In this document: one piece after another, positions 1 to 5,940 of the stretch
Layout of the letters: each line of letters begins with the position of its first letter
Numbering within the stretch: position 1 is the stretch's first letter
Translations under genes and position numbers: made by a program
Source of the DNA: Gammaproteobacteria bacterium
GTDB taxonomy: Bacteria; Pseudomonadota; Gammaproteobacteria; SZUA-140
NCBI GenBank assembly: GCA_003230195.1
Contig: QIHH01000062.1
Coordinates: 1 to 12,118 of the forward strand
Length of the DNA stretch: 12,118 nt
Direction of reading: 5' to 3'
The notes under the pieces: model-generated
Databases searched by the model: none
Seen by the model: only the letters and a program-made list of their open reading frames with translations
What the model was told of the DNA's origin: nothing

Positions 1-61
1 CATATGAGACTAGCCAGCGCTCATGATTTTCGTGTTCTTCATGTTTTTTTTTACGTGCCAT
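1..61 (-). CDS. motD: MotD stator protein (MotB/OmpA family), N-terminal fragment cut by the window edge
   Basis: Only the first 20 codons are visible. They read M-A-R-K-K-K-H-E-E-H-E-N-H-E-R-W-L-V-S-Y. The basic start followed by an EEHENHERWLVSY-type segment is the characteristic N-terminus of MotD/MotB stator subunits, just ahead of the single membrane helix, which lies outside the window. MotB-type proteins pair with MotA-type proteins to form the ion channel that drives flagellar rotation, and anchor it to peptidoglycan through a C-terminal OmpA-like domain. The ATG lies 12 nt after the motC stop, behind a weak Shine-Dalgarno sequence, so translation is probably coupled to motC. Codons 4-6 are a run of nine A. 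The proton/sodium choice cannot be judged, because the key membrane Asp is outside the window. Confidence 0.85.
   Translation of the reverse strand, partial: MARKKKHEEHENHERWLVSY
44..52 (-). repeat. A9 homopolymer at codons 4-6 of motD
   Basis: Nine consecutive A on the coding strand encode Lys4-Lys5-Lys6 of MotD. Loss of one A leads to an in-frame TAG about ten codons later, within the visible sequence. Gain of one A leads to TGA immediately after the tract. Any single slip would therefore abolish MotD. Tracts of this length are known slippage sites, but no variation can be seen in a single sequence. Confidence 0.9.
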
Positions 62-73
62 ACCACTTCGCCA

Positions 74-814
74 CTAATGGATAAAACCTTGAAGTTTGGT
101 TTCAATACTTCGTGGATTTTCACCTTCAGCAATGGCAACAATCCCGTCAATAATCATTTCACGAAATTTAGTCTGGCCATGAATAATGGCTTTCATCTTA
201 TTCGCCATCGGCAGGAAAAGAAGGTTGGCCAAACCAATGCCATAGATCGTCGCAACGAATGCAACGGCAATGCCTGAGCCTAGTTTGCTAGGATCAGAAA
301 GGTTTTGCATCACATGGATCAGTCCCATCACCGCACCAATAATCCCGATCGTCGGCGCATAGCCTCCCATCCCCTCCCATACCTTTGCAGCTTGGGTATC
401 ATAGTGCTCTTTGGTATCCAACTCGACTTCCATGATACCGCGAATCGCGTCAGGCTCACTGCCATCCACTAATAGTTGCAGCCCTTTTCTCGCAAATAGA
501 TCCTCTTCATTTTCAGCCAAAGCCTCAAGACCCAATAATCCTTCTTTACGTGCGATGTTACTCCAGTTAATAATCTTTTCAATCGCCTCAATCGCAGCCA
601 GTTTTGGTGGAAAAATCATCCAGCGAGTTAATTTAAGTGCCTTCATAAAAACATCCATCGTGGTTTGCACAAGAAGGCAGGCAACGGTGCCACCGCCTAC
701 AATCAAAAATGCAACCGGCAACAACAGTGATGAAAGATGGCCGCCTTCAAGATAGTTACCGCCAAGGATTGCAATACAAGCAAGGATAAGCCCCGCAATC
801 GTCATCATATCCAT
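74..814 (-). CDS. motC: MotC, MotA/PomA-family flagellar stator subunit
   Basis: This 246-residue inner-membrane protein of the MotA/TolQ/ExbB family is the stator subunit whose cytoplasmic loop pushes on FliG. Four membrane helices are visible, at about residues 4-20, 28-50, 149-172 and 178-205, with a large cytoplasmic loop between helices 2 and 3. In that loop the segment ARKEGLLGLE carries the charged residues Arg89 and Glu97, corresponding to those that contact FliG in MotA/PomA. Conserved prolines occur in helix 3 (Pro154, in YAPTIGIIG) and helix 4 (Pro202). The ATG lies 3 nt after the cheB stop, and its Shine-Dalgarno GAGGA is inside the cheB terminal codons, so the two genes are translationally coupled. 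motD follows 12 nt later. Position after cheB and before motD is the reason for calling it MotC rather than a stand-alone MotA. Ion specificity cannot be read with certainty. Confidence 0.95.
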   Translation of the reverse strand: MDMMTIAGLILACIAILGGNYLEGGHLSSLLLPVAFLIVGGGTVACLLVQTTMDVFMKALKLTRWMIFPPKLAAIEAIEKIINWSNIARKEGLLGLEALAENEEDLFARKGLQLLVDGSEPDAIRGIMEVELDTKEHYDTQAAKVWEGMGGYAPTIGIIGAVMGLIHVMQNLSDPSKLGSGIAVAFVATIYGIGLANLLFLPMANKMKAIIHGQTKFREMIIDGIVAIAEGENPRSIETKLQGFIH

Positions 815-817
815 TGA

Positions 818-1882
818 TTATTCCTCCCCGCTAAATAATAAAGAAATTTTATCAAGTGATAAAATTTCATCTGCCAAGTTCGCGTCAACAATCACCATCG
901 GCATACCATAGACAACACAGCTCTGCTCATCCTGTGCCCAAATAGTTGCACCACGCTGCTTGAGTAAGCGCGCACCTTCCCTTCCATCTGCCCCCATACC
1001 GGTCAACACCACCGCCAACAGTTCAGATGAGCAAACCCTGGCAAGCGATGAAAATGTAATATCAACACTTGGCTTGTATGTCTGGCCAGGCTTTGCTTCT
1101 TCAATCTTCAACAACAAGCGACTACCACACCTGTCAACCACCATCTGTACGCCGCCTGGCGCAATATAGGCAACTCCCGGTTTAATTTCATCACCATGAT
1201 CTGCTTGCTTAACTTTAATTTGGCATAAAGAATCGAGACGTTCAGCAAATGACGGGGTAAAGCTGGCGGGCATATGTTGAATAATAATCACCGGCACTGG
1301 AAAATTGGCGGGTATTTCAGTTAAGATTTTTTGCAGTGCAACTGGCCCCCCTGTAGAAGTCCCGATAGCAATCAGATTAATCTTGTTCAAATCAAGTTCT
1401 GCATTTTTTTTTCTTGTACTCAGCGTATTTGATGCAGTTAAAGCATTGGAAGAAGGGGGGGGGGAATATTCTTTAGTAGCCAATTTTCTGGCACCCAGCA
1501 CCCTGACTCGTGCACACAACAAACGCCGTGCAATATCCAATTCACATGAAATATCGTCAAATTTTTTAGGCAGAAAATCAAGCGCTCCCGCATCAAGCGC
1601 ATCAAGTGTAGACTTTGCACCGCTCGTCGTTAATGATGAAAACATCAGAATTGGCGTAGGAATTTCCGCCATTATTTTTTTTGTGGCCGTAATACCATCC
1701 ATCACCGGCATTTCAATATCCATTGTAATCACATCCGGGCGAAGTTCTCTCATTTTTATGATAGCGTCAGCACCATCAACAGCACATCCAACGACCTCGA
1801 TATGTTTGTCTGAATTCAACATCTCCGTCAAACAGCGCCTGAAAAACCTAGAATCATCAACAACAAGTACACGAACAATCAC
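818..1882 (-). CDS. cheB: CheB, chemotaxis receptor methylesterase/deamidase with receiver domain
   Basis: This 354-residue cytoplasmic protein removes methyl groups from (and deamidates) chemoreceptors during adaptation, after phosphorylation by CheA. The receiver domain (about residues 1-125) has the acidic pair Asp9/Asp10, phospho-acceptor Asp55 in TMDIEMP, and Lys106 in LPKKF. The methylesterase domain (about 165-350) has the expected Ser-His-Asp triad: Ser176 in GTSTGGP, His203 in IQHMPASF and Asp299 in TGMGADG. The linker (about 130-165) is poorly conserved and encoded by a C10 and an A9 tract. The start is GTG at 1882, with AGGAG 6 nt upstream. An ATG two bases earlier is immediately followed by a stop and is ruled out. 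The cheA stop lies 20 nt upstream; motC starts 3 nt downstream. Catalytic residues are intact and the reading frame is open, so the enzyme should be active in the sequenced form. Confidence 0.97.
   Translation of the reverse strand: MIVRVLVVDDSRFFRRCLTEMLNSDKHIEVVGCAVDGADAIIKMRELRPDVITMDIEMPVMDGITATKKIMAEIPTPILMFSSLTTSGAKSTLDALDAGALDFLPKKFDDISCELDIARRLLCARVRVLGARKLATKEYSPPPSSNALTASNTLSTRKKNAELDLNKINLIAIGTSTGGPVALQKILTEIPANFPVPVIIIQHMPASFTPSFAERLDSLCQIKVKQADHGDEIKPGVAYIAPGGVQMVVDRCGSRLLLKIEEAKPGQTYKPSVDITFSSLARVCSSELLAVVLTGMGADGREGARLLKQRGATIWAQDEQSCVVYGMPMVIVDANLADEILSLDKISLLFSGEE
1404..1412 (-). repeat. A9 homopolymer in the cheB linker
   Basis: Nine A on the coding strand cover the codons for Arg-Lys-Lys-Asn (residues 157-160), in the linker between the receiver and methylesterase domains. 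It lies about 40 nt downstream of the C10 tract. By my reading, loss of one A here would restore the frame after gain of one C in the C10 tract, because the out-of-frame TGA (1392-1394) lies beyond this tract. Confidence 0.85.
1455..1464 (-). repeat. C10 homopolymer in the cheB linker, candidate slippage site
   Basis: Ten consecutive C on the coding strand encode Ser140-Pro-Pro-Pro143, between the CheB receiver and methylesterase domains. In the given length the frame is open. With C9 the frame runs into TAA at 1438-1440; with C11 it runs into TGA at 1392-1394. Both outcomes leave a receiver domain without the enzyme. Such a run is exceptional in this moderate-GC neighbourhood. Confidence 0.9.
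1675..1682 (-). repeat. A8 homopolymer in the cheB receiver domain
   Basis: Eight A on the coding strand cover Thr67-Lys68-Lys69-Ile70 of the CheB receiver domain. It is a third mononucleotide run in the same gene. It is weaker evidence for slippage than the C10 and A9 tracts, since A8 runs are common in AT-rich Lys codons. Confidence 0.7.
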
Positions 1883-1888
1883 ATCTCA

Positions 1889-1893
1889 CTCCT
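1889..1893 (-). promoter_or_regulatory. Shine-Dalgarno AGGAG that sets the GTG start of cheB
   Basis: AGGAG lies 6 nt upstream of GTG at 1882. The overlapping ATG at 1884 gives M followed directly by TGA, so the ribosome must use the GTG to make CheB. Confidence 0.85.
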
Positions 1894-1902
1894 ATCTTAT
1901 TG

Positions 1903-3999
1903 TTATGCGTATGCAGTTAATAATTGAGGCACATCTAAAATCAATGAGATTTTTCCATTCCCTGTGATTGTAGCCCCCGCTAATCCGCGTGTACCATGCA
2001 ACATTGATCCAAGTGGTTTAATCACCACTTCTTCTTGGCCAATTAATTGATCAACAACAAAACCCACTTGCTGGGCACCAGAATTCACAACAACAATATG
2101 CCCCTCTTTTTGTTCCTTGCTGCGACTTGCCCCCTTAATCAACCACTCTCTTAAATAGAAAATAGGCAACGCTTTATTTCTAATTAACATAACAGGTTGT
2201 CCGTCGACCACCTTTGATTCAGTTAAATCGAGATTAAATATTTCAACTACACTCACTAATGGCAAGGCAAAAACCTGCTCTTCAATTAACACCATTAAAG
2301 TCGGCATGATCGCGAGCGTTAATGGTAGTTTGATTGCAATTCGACTGCCTTTACCCATTGTAGAGTCAATGTCAATCGAACCATTGAGCTGAGCGATACG
2401 CGTCTTAACCACATCCATGCCGACTCCGCGGCCTGATATGTCAGAAATCTCTTCTTTTGTCGAAAAACCAGGTAGAAATATCAGGTTAAAACACTCTTTA
2501 TCATCAAGCCTTGCCGCAACATCTTCATCGTATAGCCCTTTACTAACCGCGATGCTTCTTAATTTATCAGCATCCATTCCAGCGCCATCATCATCGATCG
2601 TTAATAAAATATGATCACCTTCTTGTGCAGCTGACAACACAACAGCCCCGACACGATCCTTACCCATTTTTTCGCGCACATCAGGCATTTCAATGCCATG
2701 ATCAACAGAATTACGAATGAGGTGCACCAATGGATCAGCAAGCGCCTCAACAAGATTTTTATCAAGATCAGTCTCTTCTCCAATCAACTCAAGAGCAACC
2801 TCTTTATTCAGGCTTCTCGCAAGGTCACGTACCACACGTGGAAAACGACCAAATATTTTTTTGATCGGTTGCATTCTTGTTTTCATTACAGAGTTTTGAA
2901 GATCCGTGGTCACTAGATCAAGGTTTGCGACTGCCTGTGTCATCGCTTCATCAGATTTGGTGGATTCTAATGTCGATAGTCGGTTTCGAACGAGTACCAG
3001 TTCACCAACGAGATTCATAATGTCGTCAAGACGTTTAGTGTCGACACGTACCGTCGTCTCGGTCTGTACCGATGAATTCTCTTTCTTTTTCACTACAGTT
3101 TTAGCTGGAACAGGTTTAGGAGATTTAACAACCGGCTCAATATTTTCTGTGGACTGCGTTTCTTTCTTTCCTGTAGATGAATTTTCAGCAGGCGCTGCAG
3201 CCTTCGTCATTCCACTTTCACCATGTAATTCATCTAATAGATCTTCGAATTCACCATCAGTAATTAACCCGTTATCTGCTGATGTATGCGCTTTTTTTTC
3301 CACTGCTGGTGTACTAGGGTCAACGGTTTTAGATCCGCCATCATCGTGCAGTTGATCAAGCAACAATTCAAATTCATCATCTGTGATTTCATCATTCGAA
3401 GCACTATTTTTATCAGCAGTATTAGCTGCGACCTTTGCTGCATTAGGCTTAACAGCTGTTGGTGCGGCACCACCGTGCAATTGATCTAGCAATGATTCAA
3501 ATTCATCATCCGTTATCTCTTCACCGTCATCAGAAAGAACCGGGGCACTAGGAGTTTCAATAACAGGCTCAGGAGCTAACTCGGGGACTGGTACTGGCGC
3601 CTGATCTTCATCCCCAGAAAGAAAGCGCTTTAGCGTTTCGATTAGCTCAGGATCAGCGGGTGTTAGGTCAATACCCTCTCTTACTTCACCAAACATGTCA
3701 TTTACGCTATCGGTCACGCGTAGAAAGGCATCCATCAAAGGTGCATCAACTACACGATCCCCTTGCCTTAAAATATTAAAAACATCTTCTGCATGATGAC
3801 AAACTTCGACTAGTGCAGTCAGTGCTAAAAATCCAGCCCCCCCTTTAATGGTGTGAAAGCCACGAAAAACAGCATTCAATAATTCGCTATCATCGGGGCT
3901 TTGTTCAAGATCAACCAGTTGCTCACCCAGTTTTTCAAGTATCTCATCTGCCTCTACAAGAAAATCCTGTAGGATTTCATCATCTGTATCAATCGCCAT
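1903..3999 (-). CDS. cheA: CheA, chemotaxis sensor histidine kinase
   Basis: This 698-residue cytoplasmic kinase works in the receptor-CheW array and donates phosphate to CheY and CheB. The HPt/P1 domain (about residues 1-105) has the phosphorylated His49 in RGFHTIKGGAGF. A long acidic, Ala/Pro-rich linker (about 128-315) stands where a folded P2 CheY-binding domain would be; it contains three copies of an ITDxEFExLLDxLH motif. The P3 dimerisation helices follow (about 316-380). The P4 ATPase (about 380-560) has an N box with HLIRNSVDHG (426-435), a G1 box DDDGAGMD (469-476), and an F box/G2 box FLPGFSTKE...GRGVGMD (508-529). The P5 CheW-like domain occupies about 562-698. All catalytic motifs look intact. 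The ATG lies 7 nt after the cheZ stop with only a weak Shine-Dalgarno (AGTGA), suggesting coupling to cheZ. cheB follows after 20 nt. Confidence 0.97.
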   Translation of the reverse strand: MAIDTDDEILQDFLVEADEILEKLGEQLVDLEQSPDDSELLNAVFRGFHTIKGGAGFLALTALVEVCHHAEDVFNILRQGDRVVDAPLMDAFLRVTDSVNDMFGEVREGIDLTPADPELIETLKRFLSGDEDQAPVPVPELAPEPVIETPSAPVLSDDGEEITDDEFESLLDQLHGGAAPTAVKPNAAKVAANTADKNSASNDEITDDEFELLLDQLHDDGGSKTVDPSTPAVEKKAHTSADNGLITDGEFEDLLDELHGESGMTKAAAPAENSSTGKKETQSTENIEPVVKSPKPVPAKTVVKKKENSSVQTETTVRVDTKRLDDIMNLVGELVLVRNRLSTLESTKSDEAMTQAVANLDLVTTDLQNSVMKTRMQPIKKIFGRFPRVVRDLARSLNKEVALELIGEETDLDKNLVEALADPLVHLIRNSVDHGIEMPDVREKMGKDRVGAVVLSAAQEGDHILLTIDDDGAGMDADKLRSIAVSKGLYDEDVAARLDDKECFNLIFLPGFSTKEEISDISGRGVGMDVVKTRIAQLNGSIDIDSTMGKGSRIAIKLPLTLAIMPTLMVLIEEQVFALPLVSVVEIFNLDLTESKVVDGQPVMLIRNKALPIFYLREWLIKGASRSKEQKEGHIVVVNSGAQQVGFVVDQLIGQEEVVIKPLGSMLHGTRGLAGATITGNGKISLILDVPQLLTAYA
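3217..3519 (-). repeat. Three copies of a 17-residue acidic helical motif in the CheA linker
   Basis: Copies lie at CheA residues 161-177 (3469-3519), 204-220 (3340-3390) and 245-261 (3217-3267). The shared pattern is I-T-D-[DG]-E-F-E-x-L-L-D-[QE]-L-H. Copies 1 and 2 share a 16-nt identical DNA core, whereas copy 3 differs mainly at synonymous positions, which suggests an old internal duplication kept under protein-level selection. The spacers between copies are not conserved (Ala, Lys, Asn, Ser, Thr-rich). The motif resembles the CheZ C-terminus encoded at 4010-4051, which in known CheZ proteins binds CheY. Confidence 0.85.
3292..3299 (-). repeat. A8 homopolymer in the cheA linker
   Basis: Eight A on the coding strand cover Glu-Lys-Lys (residues 234-236) between the second and third linker motifs of CheA. 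It may slip, but there is no direct sign that it does. Confidence 0.7.
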
Positions 4000-4006
4000 G
4001 TTATCA

Positions 4007-4753
4007 CTAGAACCCTAAGCTTGAGAGTAGATCATCAACCTCATCCTGGCTCTTCAATGCAGTTGCACTCTCTTTTCCAGGTACTTGAGGTCCCTCTAGT
4101 ACTTTTTCGGCCGGTTTTCTTTCTAACCTGTTATCATCACCATTAACACTGCTTGAAATTTTAATCAAGCCAATCAGCTTATCTTCAACATCTTGCACTA
4201 GCCCGATGACCCTGCCAATAATCTGACCCGTAATATCCTGAAAATCCTGTGCCATCAAAATATCATTTAGATACGCTTTAATTTTTGAATAGCGGCCTGC
4301 AGAGTTCTCCAAATGCTCACCAATCTCCCGCGAAAGTTTACGAAACTCATCAGCCGACAAATCACGAGATATAAAACGCTTCCACTGATGTTCTATTTTT
4401 GATGCGCTCTCTTCTAATTTTCGGCAGACAGGAATCGCCTCTTCAACCGCAGTTAATGTTTTATGTGCTGCTTGATTAGTCACACTAATCACATGACTAA
4501 GACGCTCTCTTGCATCCGGAATTTCATGTTCGGCAAGATTTGATATATCAGTTTCGATACCAAAGTCAACTAACGTATCGTGAAGTTCGCGTGTTAACCG
4601 TCCAATTTCCTGAAACATATTAGTTTCATTGATACGACCAATCTCTCTCAGACTTCCAATCGCAGCATCTTCGTCGCCGTTCTCTATACTACTGACAAGG
4701 CCTCGTGCCTGCACCAAACATTGTTCACTTAATATTGATTCGCTGAATGTCAT
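4007..4753 (-). CDS. cheZ: CheZ, phosphatase of phospho-CheY
   Basis: This mostly helical protein speeds dephosphorylation of CheY-P and so resets the motor signal. The conserved block AQDFQDITGQ is present. By alignment with E. coli CheZ (Asp143, Gln147), the active-site residues are the Asp and Gln of DITGQ, at positions 173 and 177 from this start. The C-terminus ends in SQDEVDDLLSSLGF, the conserved CheY-binding tail, joined by a flexible Lys/Pro/Gly-rich stretch. I chose the ATG at 4753 (248 residues) because AAGGAG sits 8 nt upstream. An in-frame ATG at 4771 would add six residues (MEGDAE) but has no good Shine-Dalgarno, and the AAGGAG would fall inside it. cheY lies just upstream, and cheA begins 7 nt downstream. 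The length slightly exceeds E. coli CheZ (214 residues), as in other polar flagellates. Confidence 0.95.
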   Translation of the reverse strand: MTFSESILSEQCLVQARGLVSSIENGDEDAAIGSLREIGRINETNMFQEIGRLTRELHDTLVDFGIETDISNLAEHEIPDARERLSHVISVTNQAAHKTLTAVEEAIPVCRKLEESASKIEHQWKRFISRDLSADEFRKLSREIGEHLENSAGRYSKIKAYLNDILMAQDFQDITGQIIGRVIGLVQDVEDKLIGLIKISSSVNGDDNRLERKPAEKVLEGPQVPGKESATALKSQDEVDDLLSSLGF

Positions 4754-4761
4754 TTCTGCAT

Positions 4762-4767
4762 CTCCTT
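4762..4767 (-). promoter_or_regulatory. Shine-Dalgarno AAGGAG favouring the shorter cheZ start
   Basis: AAGGAG lies 8 nt upstream of the ATG at 4753, and inside the coding sequence if the ATG at 4771 is used. It supports the shorter CheZ. Confidence 0.7.
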
Positions 4768-4777
4768 CCATGGATCT

Positions 4778-5170
4778 TTATTGTGATGCCTCTATCCGTT
4801 CAAAAATCTTCTCTATTTTTTCTTTCAACGTAGCCGCATTAAATGGCTTAACCACATAGCCATTCACGCCCGCTTGAGCAGCTTCAACAATCTGCTCCTT
4901 CTTAGCTTCAGCCGTCACCAACAGCACTGGCAAGCTGGCTAATTTTTCATCCGCACGAACTGCCTTTAACAAATCAATGCCTTCCATTCCTGGCATATTC
5001 CAGTCTGTCACAAGAAAATCAAAATTCCCTGACTGCAACATCGGTAAGGCAGTATTACCATCATCAGCCTCAGCGGTATTATTAAAGCCAAGGTCTCGCA
5101 AGAGATTTTTTATGATCCGTCGCATTGTAGAAAAGTCATCTACAATGAGTATTTTCATATCTTTGTCCAA
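4778..5170 (-). CDS. cheY: CheY, chemotaxis response regulator
   Basis: This single-domain receiver of 130 residues is phosphorylated by CheA and binds FliM to change the direction of motor rotation. All receiver landmarks are present: the acidic pocket Asp11-Asp12, phospho-acceptor Asp56 in TDWNMP (with the adjacent Trp as in E. coli CheY), Thr86, Tyr105 and Lys108 in KPF. There is no output domain. The start is TTG at 5170, because AGGAGG is exactly 5 nt upstream. The first in-frame ATG (5158) would give a four-residue shorter protein but lies about 17 nt from that Shine-Dalgarno. The gene follows fliA by 20 nt and precedes cheZ by only a few nt. This neighbourhood identifies it as the motor CheY rather than an unrelated receiver. 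Confidence 0.97.
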   Translation of the reverse strand: MDKDMKILIVDDFSTMRRIIKNLLRDLGFNNTAEADDGNTALPMLQSGNFDFLVTDWNMPGMEGIDLLKAVRADEKLASLPVLLVTAEAKKEQIVEAAQAGVNGYVVKPFNAATLKEKIEKIFERIEASQ

Positions 5171-5175
5171 GGTAG

Positions 5176-5181
5176 CCTCCT
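5176..5181 (-). promoter_or_regulatory. Strong Shine-Dalgarno AGGAGG for the TTG start of cheY
   Basis: A complete AGGAGG lies 5 nt upstream of TTG at 5170, in the 20-nt gap after fliA. It is the best match to the anti-Shine-Dalgarno in the fliA-cheB part of the cluster, and may compensate for the weak TTG initiator. Confidence 0.85.
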
Positions 5182-5190
5182 GCTATACTA

Positions 5191-5940
5191 TTAATCGTTG
5201 TTAACCCAGTGACCCAGTCGTGCCTGTAGTCGAATCAAGGCTTGACTATGAATTTGACTAACACGTGATTCACTAACACCAATCACAGAACCAATTTCAC
5301 GTAGATTCAGTTCTTCATCGTAATAAAGTGTTAAGACTAACCGCTCACGCTCCGGAAGCCCCGAGATAGCTTCCCCCAAATTTTTCTTGAAATCATCTTT
5401 CTGTACACCATCGAATGGATTAGTTGCCGGCCCACTTAATTTTGATGGTACTGAATCTTCATTCATCCCCATGTCTTCAAAACTTAGCAAACGACAGCTA
5501 CTCGCATCCTGCAATGTCTTGTGATATTTTTCGAGCGGCATCTCCAATGCTTCCGCAACTTCATGGTCCCTTGCATCACGACCCGTTTCATTTTCGATCT
5601 TGCGTACCGCTTCTGCCACTTGTCTGGCCTTGCGATGCACTGAACGTGGCGCCCAGTCTCCTTTTCGGATTTCATCTAGCATTGAGCCTCGAATACGGAT
5701 ACCAGCATAGGTTTCAAAACTCGCTCCCTGTTTAGCATCGTAGTTACGTGATGCTTCCAGTAAACCGATCATTCCTGCCTGTATCAGGTCATCCACCTGC
5801 ACGCTCGGTGGCAGGCGACTCATAATGTGATAGGCAATACGCTTCACCAATGGTGCATAGCGAGTTACCAAGTCATCGGCACCATTGCTGGCAGGCTTTT
5901 CTTCGTCTTGGATAGTTACGTACATCGCTAGGTTATTCAT
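5191..5940 (-). CDS. fliA: FliA, flagellar sigma factor (sigma-28)
   Basis: This 249-residue sigma factor directs RNA polymerase to late flagellar and chemotaxis promoters, and is normally held by the anti-sigma FlgM until the hook is complete. Sigma region 2 spans about residues 24-95 (YAPLVKRIAYHI, DLIQAGMIGLLEA, FETYAGIRIRGSMLDEIR). Region 3 spans about 100-145. Region 4 spans about 188-242, with helix-turn-helix NLREIGSVIGVSESRVSQIH. Region 1.1 is absent, as expected for this family. The ATG at 5940 overlaps the fleN stop by 8 nt, with no close Shine-Dalgarno, so initiation probably depends on translation of fleN. An in-frame ATG five codons later is possible but has no better ribosome site. 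Its place just ahead of cheY matches Pseudomonas-type clusters. Confidence 0.97.
   Translation of the reverse strand: MNNLAMYVTIQDEEKPASNGADDLVTRYAPLVKRIAYHIMSRLPPSVQVDDLIQAGMIGLLEASRNYDAKQGASFETYAGIRIRGSMLDEIRKGDWAPRSVHRKARQVAEAVRKIENETGRDARDHEVAEALEMPLEKYHKTLQDASSCRLLSFEDMGMNEDSVPSKLSGPATNPFDGVQKDDFKKNLGEAISGLPERERLVLTLYYDEELNLREIGSVIGVSESRVSQIHSQALIRLQARLGHWVNND

Noticed and set aside
44..52. T run on the plus strand near the left edge as a terminator
   Set aside because: There is no GC-rich hairpin before it, and on the coding strand it is the A9 tract inside motD.
1438..1620. 60-codon minus-strand frame overlapping cheB
   Set aside because: It is the +1 frame of cheB, not a gene. It is useful only to show where a C9 slip would terminate.
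1305..1967. 220-codon open frame on the plus strand across cheB
   Set aside because: It is antisense to a clear CheB with an intact catalytic triad, has a low-complexity Ser/Ile-rich translation, and shows no recognisable domain.
2906..3355. 149-codon plus-strand open frame across the cheA linker
   Set aside because: It is the complement of an Ala/Glu/Lys-rich linker; the Ser/Thr/Phe-rich translation is what such antisense produces.
5182..5300. Possible sigma-28 promoter for cheY inside the fliA 3' end
   Set aside because: AACGATTA resembles the -10 GCCGATAA weakly, but no TAAAG-like -35 sits at the right distance.
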